Positions 15,076 to 21,942 of a stretch of DNA of 21,942 nt are shown piece after piece (the first letter of the stretch is position 1; every line of letters starts with the position of its first letter). The notes below the pieces were generated by a model. The model worked only from the letters and a program-made list of their open reading frames with translations. It was not told the DNA's origin and ran no database searches. The translations under genes were made by a program, and so were the position numbers. The stretch is from an uncultured Bacillota bacterium (GTDB taxonomy: Bacteria > Bacillota > Clostridia > Peptostreptococcales > Anaerovoracaceae). Location: positions 1 through 21,942 of the forward strand of contig CAMNNV010000004.1 in assembly GCA_946546075.1 (NCBI GenBank). The letters run 5' to 3'.

Positions 15076-16536
15076 CTAATCGGTAAGTGATACGGTTGTG
15101 ATTCTCTTGTCGATCTCCAGGTAAGGTCTTGGGCTCATTACGGATTTGTATGCCGGTCTCATGAGCTTGCTTCCGTTACTCAGTTCTTCGATTCTGTGGG
15201 CGCACCAGCCGCAGACTCTTGCCGCCGCGAAGAGCGGTGTCGCGAATTCTTCCGGTATATCCAGTGCGGTGTATACGAATCCTGAATAAAGATCGACGTT
15301 GGCGCACATTGCGGTTTCTCTGCCTCTGACTTCGGCCATCAGTTCCGGAGTACGCTGTTCGATGTAGCTGCAGAGTTCATAAGTCTCCATGAAGTCGTTG
15401 CCCTTCGCGAGCTGCTTGGCCATCTTCTTCAGGACTTTTGCTCTCGGATCAGAAAGGGTGTAGATGGCGTGGCCCATACCGTAGATGAGGCCGGAACCAT
15501 CGTTGGCTTCTTTGCGGAGCACTTTGCGCAGGTATTCGTCTACCTGTTTGTGATCCGTGTAGTCCTTGACGTTCGCCTTGAGGTCTTTGAGCATGTGTAT
15601 TACTTTGATGTTGGCGCCGCCGTGTCTCGGTCCTTTGAGGGAGCCTATGGCCGCCGAAATCGTAGCATACGTGTCAGTACCGGTTGATGAGATAAGGTGG
15701 GTGGTGAAGGATGAGTTGTTACCACCACCGTGCTCCATGTGGAGTATCATACAAAGGTCGAGAAGTTTCGCTTCCAGATCGGTGTATTCTCCGTCGTCGC
15801 GGAGCATCCTCAAAATGTTCTCAGCGGTGCCCAGCTCAGGGAGCGGGTTGTTGAGATGCAGACTCTCATTGTCGTAATAAGCTCTCTTGGCCTGATATGC
15901 ATAGGAAATCAGGGCAGGGAAGTAGCCAATCAGATCGATGGACTGCCTGAGTACATTTGAGATGGATGTATCATCCGCCTTATCATCGTATGTGTACAGT
16001 GCCAGAACGCTTCTGGCGAGTTTGTTCATGATGTTGCTTGACGGTGCAGTCAGGATCATGTCCCTGGCGAAGCCCTGCGGGAGCTCTCTCTTTTTTCCAA
16101 GGAATCTCGTGAAAGCATCCAGCTCTGCACGGCTAGGGAGCTCGCCGAAGATAAGGAGGTAAGTCATCTCCTCGAAACCGAAGCGGTTCTCTGCAACGCA
16201 GCTGTTTACCAGATCCTCGATGCTGTATCCTCTGTAATACAGTTTACCTTCTGCCGGGATCTTGTTTCCTTCGTCGTCTGTTTTATAGCCGATGACTTCA
16301 CCGACTTTCGTAAGTCCTACGAGGACACCTGTACCGTTCGCGTTACGAAGACCTCTCTTGACATCGTTTTCGGTATAAAGATCGGTCTCGATATAGTCTC
16401 TTTCTGTGATGAGCGATGCACTGCTCTGGAAAAAGTCTTCCTGTCTTGCAGCCTTGAGCTGATTTCTTAATTCGTTCCTTGCGGAGTCTCTGACTGATTG
16501 CCGGATCTGTCTTCTTTTAGCTCTTGATTCAGTCAT
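15076..16536 (-). CDS. gltA: Citrate synthase
   Basis: This enzyme condenses acetyl-CoA and oxaloacetate to citrate. The catalytic residues are present: His269 in LHMEHGGGNNSSF, His305 in GPRHGGAN, His355 in GMGHAIY, and Asp363 in SDPRA. At 486 residues it is longer than the usual 370-430. The first ~60 residues form a charged, Arg/Lys-rich helical extension. The GHAIYTLSDPRA version of the third motif differs from the GHRVY form of many bacteria. The ATG at 16536 follows a near-perfect AAAGGAGG with seven bases of spacing. It lies downstream of the pot genes on the same strand but has its own promoter. In an anaerobe it probably serves 2-oxoglutarate/glutamate synthesis, which is inference. 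A Re-type enzyme is excluded because the fold motifs are those of the classical Si-type family. Confidence 0.94.
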   Translation of the reverse strand: MTESRAKRRQIRQSVRDSARNELRNQLKAARQEDFFQSSASLITERDYIETDLYTENDVKRGLRNANGTGVLVGLTKVGEVIGYKTDDEGNKIPAEGKLYYRGYSIEDLVNSCVAENRFGFEEMTYLLIFGELPSRAELDAFTRFLGKKRELPQGFARDMILTAPSSNIMNKLARSVLALYTYDDKADDTSISNVLRQSIDLIGYFPALISYAYQAKRAYYDNESLHLNNPLPELGTAENILRMLRDDGEYTDLEAKLLDLCMILHMEHGGGNNSSFTTHLISSTGTDTYATISAAIGSLKGPRHGGANIKVIHMLKDLKANVKDYTDHKQVDEYLRKVLRKEANDGSGLIYGMGHAIYTLSDPRAKVLKKMAKQLAKGNDFMETYELCSYIEQRTPELMAEVRGRETAMCANVDLYSGFVYTALDIPEEFATPLFAAARVCGWCAHRIEELSNGSKLMRPAYKSVMSPRPYLEIDKRITTVSLTD

Positions 16537-16575
16537 AGATTAACCTCCTTTCATGTCCACAAAATAAGAATAAAC

Positions 16576-16618
16576 ATATGCACGTGCGTATTATACCATA
16601 ATTGACATAAAAATACAA
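16576..16618 (-). promoter_or_regulatory. Citrate synthase promoter with overlapping palindrome
   Basis: Read on the minus strand, TATAAT occupies 16595-16590 with an extended -10 TG just upstream (TTATGGTATAAT, 16601-16590). A weak -35 TTGTAT lies 17 bases further up (16618-16613). The predicted start point is near 16583. A near-perfect 16-base palindrome, ATATGCAC/GTGCGTAT at 16576-16591 with seven of eight pairs, covers the end of the -10 box and the start point. That is a classical position for a repressor operator. The promoter begins five bases after the potCD stop codon. Confidence 0.65.
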
Positions 16619-16622
16619 ATCC

Positions 16623-18518
16623 TTACTGGTGTGACTTGACCTTCGTCCAAAGGTTCGACATGTACACTTTTACCTTCTGTTCCTGCTGGTGGAAGACCTC
16701 ATTTCGTGGATTGTCGGAAGCTGGTGCACAGCCCGTATTCCCTTTGTATTCAACGTCTCTGAAGTATTCGTATACGGATTTGACGGCGCTGTCGTAGCCG
16801 ATATATTCCGTGTTTTGGATCGCCACATCTTCGTTCAGGAAGTAGTTTATAAACTGATGGGCGAGTTCCGTGTTCCTGCAGTATTTTGTGATGACCATGG
16901 CATCGTACCACTGGTTCGTGCCTTCCTCAGGGACGTAGTAGTCCATATCTTCGTTCTCATTGATGACGTAGGCGGCATCGCCGGAGTAGACCACTGCCAT
17001 GGCCTTGTTGCCGGAGATCATGTTGTCCATGACGTCATCTCCTACATAGACAGGGTCCATGGTCTCGCTCTGATTGATCAGCCATTCATAGGCCTCCTGA
17101 AGTTCTCCCTTGTCCTTCGTATTCATGGAATACCCAAGGGCCTTCAGAGCCACCATGAAGGAATCGCGCTCCGAATCGTACATGTAGACCTGACCTTTGT
17201 ACTTCGTATTTCTCAGCACTTCCCAGCCGGCCTCCAGGTCCTTTTTGTCCACGATGTTCTTGTTGTAAAGGATGCCGACGTTGCCCCAGTAGTACGGCAC
17301 GGAGTAACGGCTGCCCGGATCATAGAGGTTGTCTTCCACGAGTTTCGGAATGATGGCATCTTTGTTCTTGATATAGTTCCACTCGATCTGATGCAGATAT
17401 TCCTCGGAAATGAGTCGTTCGATCATGTAGTCGGACGGCACGAGGATATCGTAGGTGGATCCGCTCTGCAGCTTCGTGTACATGGATTCATTGGAGTCGT
17501 AGGTCTCGTAGACCACCTCGCAGTTGTATTCTTCTTCGAACTGGCTCACGAGATCCATATCGATGTATTCACCGCTGTTGAACACGCGGAGCGTCTGCTT
17601 GCCGGAGATGGCGGAGAACTGCGAAGCAAAGATCACGGCGATGGCGATCATACAGCAGAAACCAGCTGCCGCGAAGGCTTTGCGACCGCGACGTCCTCTT
17701 CGCAGGGTGCGGCCTCCGGCTCTCGTTTTTTTCCTGAGCTTTTCTCTTACGGAAGGCCAGATGTACATGCCAACCATGACGATGACGACGGCCAGGATCA
17801 GCAGGGTGGAAAGTGCGTTGATGGTCGGATTGATCCTCTTCGTCATGTTGTAGACGAGGATGGATATGTTGGCGACGCCGTTTCCCGTCACGAAGTAGGA
17901 TACGACAAAGTCATCCAGGGACATGGTGAAAGCCAGGAGCATGCCGGCGAAAATCCCGGGGCGCAGAAGGGGAACGACCACCTTCGTCAGTGCCTGGAAT
18001 GGTGTGGCGCCAAGGTCCATGGCTACGTCCGCCAGATTCTGATCCATACTGCGCACCTTTGGGTACACGCTGGTGATCACGAATGGCGTGCAGAATGCGA
18101 TATGTGCAAGGAGCATCGTAACATAGCCGCGCTGGAGGCCTGCTGATGTAAAGAGGATCATCAGGCTGATGGCGGTGACGATGTCCGGATTCATGATCGG
18201 TACGTTGTTGATGTTGAGTAGGGCTTCTTTGAGGAGCCTTCTGCTCTTCGAAAGGCCGATCGCCGTGATGGTCCCCAGAACTGTGGATGCGATCGTCGCG
18301 AAGATCGCGATACTGATGGAAACGTAAACGGCTGCCAGGATGTTCTGATCGTGGATCAGCTTCTCATACCACTGGGCTGAAAATCCCGTGAAATGGGTCA
18401 GGGATTTCGAGGAGTTGAATGAGAAGAACATCGTAACGGCTATCGGCAGATAGAAGAATACGAAGCAGAGGGCGATGTAGAGTTTTGGCCCTATGGAGAT
18501 CTTGCCGTGTCTCATCAT
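16623..18518 (-). CDS. Fused spermidine/putrescine ABC permease PotC and binding protein PotD
   Basis: One 631-residue chain joins two normally separate subunits. Residues 1-258 are a PotC-type permease with about six membrane segments and the EAA loop (DVAMDLGATPFQALTKV, 165-181) that contacts the ATPase. A strongly basic linker follows (259-280). Next come a hydrophobic segment (281-301) that resembles an uncleaved signal anchor and then a PotD-type solute-binding domain (about 307-631). The binding domain has conserved-looking NSGEYID, YDSNESMYTKL, DILVPSDYM and PYYWGNVGILYNK stretches. The topology places the binding domain outside the cell, tethered to the membrane, as expected in a Gram-positive. 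No lipobox is seen. The start overlaps the potB stop (ATGA) and has AAAGGAGA upstream. Polyamine specificity is by family. No stop or frameshift separates the halves. Confidence 0.92.
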   Translation of the reverse strand: MMRHGKISIGPKLYIALCFVFFYLPIAVTMFFSFNSSKSLTHFTGFSAQWYEKLIHDQNILAAVYVSISIAIFATIASTVLGTITAIGLSKSRRLLKEALLNINNVPIMNPDIVTAISLMILFTSAGLQRGYVTMLLAHIAFCTPFVITSVYPKVRSMDQNLADVAMDLGATPFQALTKVVVPLLRPGIFAGMLLAFTMSLDDFVVSYFVTGNGVANISILVYNMTKRINPTINALSTLLILAVVIVMVGMYIWPSVREKLRKKTRAGGRTLRRGRRGRKAFAAAGFCCMIAIAVIFASQFSAISGKQTLRVFNSGEYIDMDLVSQFEEEYNCEVVYETYDSNESMYTKLQSGSTYDILVPSDYMIERLISEEYLHQIEWNYIKNKDAIIPKLVEDNLYDPGSRYSVPYYWGNVGILYNKNIVDKKDLEAGWEVLRNTKYKGQVYMYDSERDSFMVALKALGYSMNTKDKGELQEAYEWLINQSETMDPVYVGDDVMDNMISGNKAMAVVYSGDAAYVINENEDMDYYVPEEGTNQWYDAMVITKYCRNTELAHQFINYFLNEDVAIQNTEYIGYDSAVKSVYEYFRDVEYKGNTGCAPASDNPRNEVFHQQEQKVKVYMSNLWTKVKSHQ

Positions 18519-19342
18519 GCCTCTCCTTTCTCTTCCGGATCGATGCGCCGCATGAGGCTCATCATCAGAAGGATGGCTATGGCCAGGAGAACGGAGATGG
18601 CGCTTCCGAAGTTCCAGTCTCCGATGGAGATGAACTGGTTCTCGATGAGGTTACCGATGAGCATGTACTGACGGCCGCCCAAGAGAACGGGAACAACGAA
18701 GCTTGAGATAGAGCAGAGGAACACGAGGGTGACCCCGTTGATGATCCCCGGAAGGGATAACTTGAGTATGATCTTTCGGAAAGTCTGGAAGTTGTTGGCG
18801 CCCAGATCTTTCGCTGCCTCTACGAGGGAATAGTCCATCTTCGTCAGGGACGTGTGGATCGGTATCACCATGAACGGCAGCAGGTCGCATACGAGACCGA
18901 TGATGACGGCGAAGTTGGTGTACATCATGGTAGGCGCTTCAAGACCCAGCTTGGTAAGGAACTGGCTGATGAGCCCGTTGTCCGAAAGAAGGCTGATCCA
19001 TGCGTAGGTACGCAGCAGGGTGTTGATCCACATCGGTATGGTGACCGTGAGGATGAGGATGCCCTGCACTTCATCGCTGAACCAGCTGATGATATAGGCG
19101 AGGGGATAAGCCATCAGCAAACAGACCCCCGTTACGATGAGGCCTATTTCAAGAGACTTTGCGAAGACGTTCAGGTAGACGGGATCTCCGATCTTCCTGA
19201 AATTGTCGAGCGTAAAGTGTATGGTTACGAGTGAATTGTCTCCTGCTGTCACCGCGTATAAAACGATGAGGAGCAGGGGGAGAACAATAAGGGCAAAAGA
19301 CCATGCAACATATGGATATGCGAGCCCTTTGAAATGTTTCAT
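18515..19342 (-). CDS. potB: Spermidine/putrescine-type ABC permease PotB
   Basis: This is the second membrane subunit of the importer, 275 residues with about six membrane segments. The EAA motif (LVEAAKDLGANNFQTF) near residue 180 is the docking site for PotA. The ATG at 19342 has AGAGGA nine bases upstream. The gene starts 15 bases after potA ends and overlaps the PotCD start by four bases. The order A-B-C-D matches the classical pot operon, except that C and D are one gene here. Confidence 0.94.
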   Translation of the reverse strand: MKHFKGLAYPYVAWSFALIVLPLLLIVLYAVTAGDNSLVTIHFTLDNFRKIGDPVYLNVFAKSLEIGLIVTGVCLLMAYPLAYIISWFSDEVQGILILTVTIPMWINTLLRTYAWISLLSDNGLISQFLTKLGLEAPTMMYTNFAVIIGLVCDLLPFMVIPIHTSLTKMDYSLVEAAKDLGANNFQTFRKIILKLSLPGIINGVTLVFLCSISSFVVPVLLGGRQYMLIGNLIENQFISIGDWNFGSAISVLLAIAILLMMSLMRRIDPEEKGEA

Positions 19343-19357
19343 CGGCTGATGTCCTCT

Positions 19358-20398
19358 CTAACTCAAATGCATTACCTGGATATCATAAGGATCTATCGTA
19401 AGTCCGATCTCAGAACCCACTTGATAATTCTCGGTGGTGTGGACTTTGTAATCTCTGTATTTCGTCTCTACAAAGTATTCGTAGTGGACGCCCATGAATA
19501 CCTTGGAAACGATCTTGCCGTGGAGCTTGGCTTTATCAAGCGGCACCACGTCCATGTCTTCCGGCCTCAAAACGACTTCGATTTCTTCGTTCGGACGGAA
19601 GCCCTTGTCGACGCATTCCCAGTCGATGTCGTCGAAGCGCACGAGGCAGTCCTGGATCATGTTTCCTGAAATGATGTTGGATTCCCCGATGAACTCTGCG
19701 ACGAAGCGCTTCTCCGGTTCGTTATATATGTCGATTGGAGTACCGATCTGCTGGATGACACCGTCATTTAGAACGACGATGGTATCGGACATGGATAAGG
19801 CTTCTTCCTGGTCGTGTGTGACGAACACGAAGGTGATGCCGACTTCCTTTTGGATCTTCTTCAGCTCGATCTGCATGTCCTTACGGAGCTTCGCATCGAG
19901 GGCGCCGAGAGGCTCGTCGAGAAGGAGCACCTTCGGCTCGTTGATGAGAGCCCTTGCGATGGCTACACGCTGCTGCTGGCCGCCGGAAAGACGGGATACG
20001 TCGCGGTTTTCGTAGCCGCTGAGGCCTACCATGGAAAGCATCTGGGAAACCTTCTTGTCTATGATCTCGTCCGTCATTCCTTTGAGCCTCAGACCGAAGG
20101 CCACGTTGTCGTACACGTTCAGGAACGGGAAGAGGGCGTACTTCTGGAATACCGTGTTGACTTCCCGCTTGTACGGCGGAAGTTTGGCAATGTTGATCCC
20201 ATTAAAAAGCACCTTTCCGCTGTCCGGTTCTTCAAAGCCTCCGATGATCCTGAGGATCGTCGTTTTGCCGCAGCCGGAAGGGCCCAGGAGCGTCAGGAAT
20301 TCGTTCTCATAGATGTCGAGATCGATACCTCTGAGTACCTGCTGATCGCCAAAAGTTTTTGAAATGTCGCGAAGTTCTATGATCGGTTTATCTTTCAA
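19358..20398 (-). CDS. potA: Spermidine/putrescine ABC transporter ATP-binding protein PotA
   Basis: This is the cytoplasmic ATPase that powers the importer. From the chosen start it has 346 residues. Walker A GPSGCGKT is at 39-46, the Q-loop at FQKYALFP, the signature LSGGQQQR at 137-144, and Walker B LLLDEP at 158-163. The switch His is in FVTHDQEEA, and a TOBE-type regulatory domain fills the C-terminal ~100 residues. I place the start at TTG 20398 (product MKDKPIIEL). It has GGAGG nine bases upstream and matches the family N-terminus. The upstream in-frame ATG at 20434 has no ribosome binding site and lies at or before the predicted transcription start. The gene leads potB and potCD on the minus strand. 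Confidence 0.93.
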   Translation of the reverse strand: MKDKPIIELRDISKTFGDQQVLRGIDLDIYENEFLTLLGPSGCGKTTILRIIGGFEEPDSGKVLFNGINIAKLPPYKREVNTVFQKYALFPFLNVYDNVAFGLRLKGMTDEIIDKKVSQMLSMVGLSGYENRDVSRLSGGQQQRVAIARALINEPKVLLLDEPLGALDAKLRKDMQIELKKIQKEVGITFVFVTHDQEEALSMSDTIVVLNDGVIQQIGTPIDIYNEPEKRFVAEFIGESNIISGNMIQDCLVRFDDIDWECVDKGFRPNEEIEVVLRPEDMDVVPLDKAKLHGKIVSKVFMGVHYEYFVETKYRDYKVHTTENYQVGSEIGLTIDPYDIQVMHLS

Positions 20399-20437
20399 TT
20401 CCAGGTTCCTCCATAAATGTTGAAATATCGCCATATA

Positions 20438-20467
20438 ATATTACTTTTTAAGGAGCATCTGTGTCAA
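20438..20467 (-). promoter_or_regulatory. Promoter of the pot operon
   Basis: On the minus strand a perfect -35 TTGACA (20467-20462) is followed after 18 bases by TAATAT (20443-20438). Transcription would begin near 20431. The 33-base leader then carries GGAGG before the TTG start of potA at 20398. The region is shared with the divergent promoter of the flavodoxin/ferredoxin gene. Confidence 0.75.
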
Positions 20468-20473
20468 TGCCTG

Positions 20474-20482
20474 TGGTAAAAT
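20474..20482 (+). promoter_or_regulatory. Extended -10 promoter of the EFR1-type gene
   Basis: TGGTAAAAT (20474-20482) is an extended -10 element pointing towards the ATG at 20521, without a recognisable -35. It lies just 7 bases from the divergent pot -35 box, so RNA polymerase binding at the two promoters may interfere. The call rests on one short motif. Confidence 0.45.
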
Positions 20483-20520
20483 AAAACAAGTTGTACAGGT
20501 CAAAAAGATGGAGAGTAAGG

Positions 20521-21339
20521 ATGGCAAATAAGAAAGTATGGGTCAGGACGTTCAGTCCTACAGGAAATGCATATAAGATCGCGGCCAGAGTCGGTCTGCG
20601 CATGTCGGTCTCCATGGCTTGCGGACTGGATTTTGACGAGTTCACGCTGCCGCAGGAAAGGGAAGAAAGCTGCAAGCTCTCCCTGGGAGAAAAGGATCAT
20701 CTGGTGATGGTCCTGCCGGTATACGCCGGGAGGCTGCCGAACAAGATCCTCCCGTGGGTCCGGGAAGGCTTCAAAGGGCAGGGCGCTACGGCAACGGCCA
20801 TCGTGACATTCGGCAACCGAAACTGCGACAGCGCTCTTGGTGAGCTGAAGCAGGAACTGGAAGCGAACGGCTTCCGCGTCACTTCAGCGGCGGCCATCGT
20901 ATCGGAGCACGTATTCTCCGACAAACTGGCGAAGGGAAGACCGGATGCCATAGACATGCAAAGCATTGACAAGTTCGCGCTGGACTCGGTGACTGCCATA
21001 GACAGGACGGATGCGCTGGATATCGGAAGCAGGGCAGAAGTGGGTCCGTATTACGTCCCGAAGAAGATGGACGGTGAGCCCGCCAAGTTCCTCAAGGCGA
21101 AGCCTCTCCGAGATGACGGGAAGTGCACCAGGTGCAGCCAGTGCGCCATGGTATGTCCGATGGGAAGCATAAAAAAAGAAGACACATCCGTAGTCGAAGG
21201 GGTGTGCATCAAGTGCCAGGCCTGCATCAAGGTCTGTCCGAACGGTGCCAGATACTTCGACGACGAAGACTTCCTGTCCCACAGAGACATGCTGATCGAG
21301 AATTTCACCAGACCAGCCGATAACGAATTCTACATTTGA
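20521..21339 (+). CDS. EFR1-type flavodoxin-like protein with two [4Fe-4S] clusters
   Basis: The 272 residues combine two redox parts. Residues 1-160 form a flavodoxin-like domain with the phosphate-binding FSPTGNAYKIA (11-21) and VLPVYAGRLP (64-73), which suggest FMN binding. Residues 200-245 carry two ferredoxin motifs CxxCxxCxxxCP: C202, C205, C208, C212 and C229, C232, C235, C239. Such proteins are soluble electron carriers or small reductases found widely in anaerobes, and no specific partner is known to me. I chose ATG 20521, preceded by GGAGAG, rather than an in-frame TTG at 20491. It is a single-gene unit, divergent from the pot operon and closed by a strong terminator. No physical link to polyamine uptake is implied by the sequence. 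Confidence 0.9.
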   Translation: MANKKVWVRTFSPTGNAYKIAARVGLRMSVSMACGLDFDEFTLPQEREESCKLSLGEKDHLVMVLPVYAGRLPNKILPWVREGFKGQGATATAIVTFGNRNCDSALGELKQELEANGFRVTSAAAIVSEHVFSDKLAKGRPDAIDMQSIDKFALDSVTAIDRTDALDIGSRAEVGPYYVPKKMDGEPAKFLKAKPLRDDGKCTRCSQCAMVCPMGSIKKEDTSVVEGVCIKCQACIKVCPNGARYFDDEDFLSHRDMLIENFTRPADNEFYI

Positions 21340-21357
21340 GTTATTTTACATCATGAA

Positions 21358-21386
21358 AAATGCCCCTTACGGGGCATTTGCTTTTT
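21358..21386. terminator. Terminator between EFR1-type gene and PhoU-like gene
   Basis: AAATGCCCC (21358-21366) pairs perfectly with GGGGCATTT (21371-21379) over a four-base loop. On the plus strand GCTTTTT follows. On the minus strand the stem is followed by a T-run from the AAAAA at 21356-21360. It can serve both convergent genes and overlaps the last codons of the minus-strand one. Confidence 0.9.
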
Positions 21387-21942
21387 AATTATCGATGTTG
21401 TCAGGAAGTCTGTACTGACGCTTGTACCATTTATAGTTGTTCTTGAATTCCTCGTCGTTGTCTCTTTCGAGTGTGTCGAGGTATTCATGCGCTTCTATGG
21501 ATTTCTTGCTATTGAGCTGGATCACATAGATCGCGAGATTTGAACAGTGGTCTGCGATGCGTTCCAGGTTCGTAACGATCTCAGTGAGCTGGAATCCTGA
21601 CTCGATATCGCAGTCGCCGGTCTTGAGACGTTCCAGATGTCTGTCCTTGATGAGGACGGTGAGTTCGTCGATGACCTGTTCGAGCGGTTCTACGTTCTCA
21701 GCGGCATCCTGATCTTCATGTGCAAAGGCGATGACGGTGTTCGTCATGATATCGTGTACGGCACTGATCATAACTTCCAGATCTTCGATCGCGCGATTTG
21801 AGAAGACGATGTTCTTTACGTGCATCTCCTGACACGTCTCGGCGATGTTGAGGGCGTGGTCAGAGATCCTCTCGAGATCGACTACCTACTGGAGCTGCAG
21901 GCAAAGCGTTTTACTGTCTGCAGCTGCCATGTTCTTTCTTCC
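21385..21942 (-). pseudogene. PhoU-like domain, probably C-terminus of a Na/Pi cotransporter family protein; partial, with in-frame TAG
   Basis: An uninterrupted frame of 146 residues runs from 21825 to 21385. It has PhoU-type helices with NLERIADHCSN and GFQLTEIVTNLERIADH, which resemble the cytoplasmic C-terminus of Na/Pi cotransporter family proteins. Upstream, the same frame continues to look like the family (VVDLERISDHALNIAETC). It is cut by a TAG at 21888-21886, preceded by LQLQ, and continues beyond it to the window edge. At that point family members usually have Tyr, so a single TAC-to-TAG change would explain the stop. The Met at 21825 has no spaced ribosome binding site. The gene is therefore partial at its 5' side and either broken, read through, or affected by a sequence error near a contig end. 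Confidence 0.7.

Noticed and set aside
16689..18146. A 485-residue open frame on the plus strand opposite the PotC-PotD fusion gene
   Set aside because: It is antisense to a clearly coding gene, is very rich in His, Val and Asp, has no recognisable motif and no ribosome binding site. It is explained by codon bias of the real gene.
16623..18518. Lipoprotein anchor in the PotC-PotD linker
   Set aside because: The hydrophobic segment contains two adjacent Cys (residues 288-289), but the preceding residues do not form a lipobox, and a membrane anchor already exists through the permease.
1..21942. Search for CRISPR arrays, insertion sequences, attachment sites, phage or defence genes
   Set aside because: No spaced direct repeats, transposase or integrase motifs, or terminal inverted repeats were seen. 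Gene content and composition look like core chromosome.

Overview
The window looks like chromosomal DNA from a Gram-positive anaerobe of the Clostridia. The evidence is the gene order murC / GlmU acetyltransferase / prs / pth / mfd, an isoleucine T-box in front of ileS, clostridial AGGAGG-type ribosome binding sites, an EFR1-type ferredoxin, and a polyamine transporter with a membrane-tethered binding protein. Coding DNA is of medium GC content, while the first ~200 bases and the other intergenic gaps are AT-rich. A finer placement (for example Anaerovoracaceae or Lachnospiraceae) would be a guess. I saw no insertion sequence, phage gene, CRISPR array, tRNA or rRNA.

Plus strand, 1-7322: an extended -10 promoter precedes a tightly packed housekeeping operon. 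It encodes murC (peptidoglycan precursor ligase), a stand-alone GlmU-type acetyltransferase domain (UDP-GlcNAc supply), prs (PRPP), pth (peptidyl-tRNA recycling) and mfd (transcription-coupled repair), with the last two overlapping. Plus strand, 7359-12127: a strong promoter and an isoleucine T-box leader (specifier ATC, T-box AGGGTGGTACCGCG, terminator) control ileS. The ileS product is a type-2 enzyme with the inverted HIGH motif GIHH. ileS is joined by stop/start overlaps to an unrecognised 116-residue protein and then to rlmN, so these two genes should also respond to uncharged tRNA-Ile.

Plus strand, 12124-15056: a consensus promoter drives a small orphan P-loop protein with its own terminator. 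Next come an EamA-family transporter, a CoA-pyrophosphatase-like Nudix hydrolase and a Nit2/omega-amidase-like hydrolase, all overlapping, which together suggest metabolite clean-up. A bidirectional terminator closes this unit.

Minus strand, 20467 down to 15076: potA, potB and a fused potC-potD gene form a complete spermidine/putrescine-type ABC importer in three genes. They are followed by citrate synthase, which has its own promoter overlapped by a palindrome. Divergent from potA is an EFR1-type flavodoxin/ferredoxin gene (20521-21339). A second bidirectional terminator separates that gene from the window edge. There, a PhoU-like domain, probably the C-terminus of a Na/Pi cotransporter family protein, is read on the minus strand and interrupted by an in-frame TAG.

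Most of the window is ordinary core genome. The points most worth a second look are the IleRS2/T-box/orf/rlmN operon, the GlmU half-protein, the PotCD fusion, the orphan P-loop ATPase, the gltA operator candidate and the broken PhoU-like gene. I found no convincing new multi-gene defence or mobile system.
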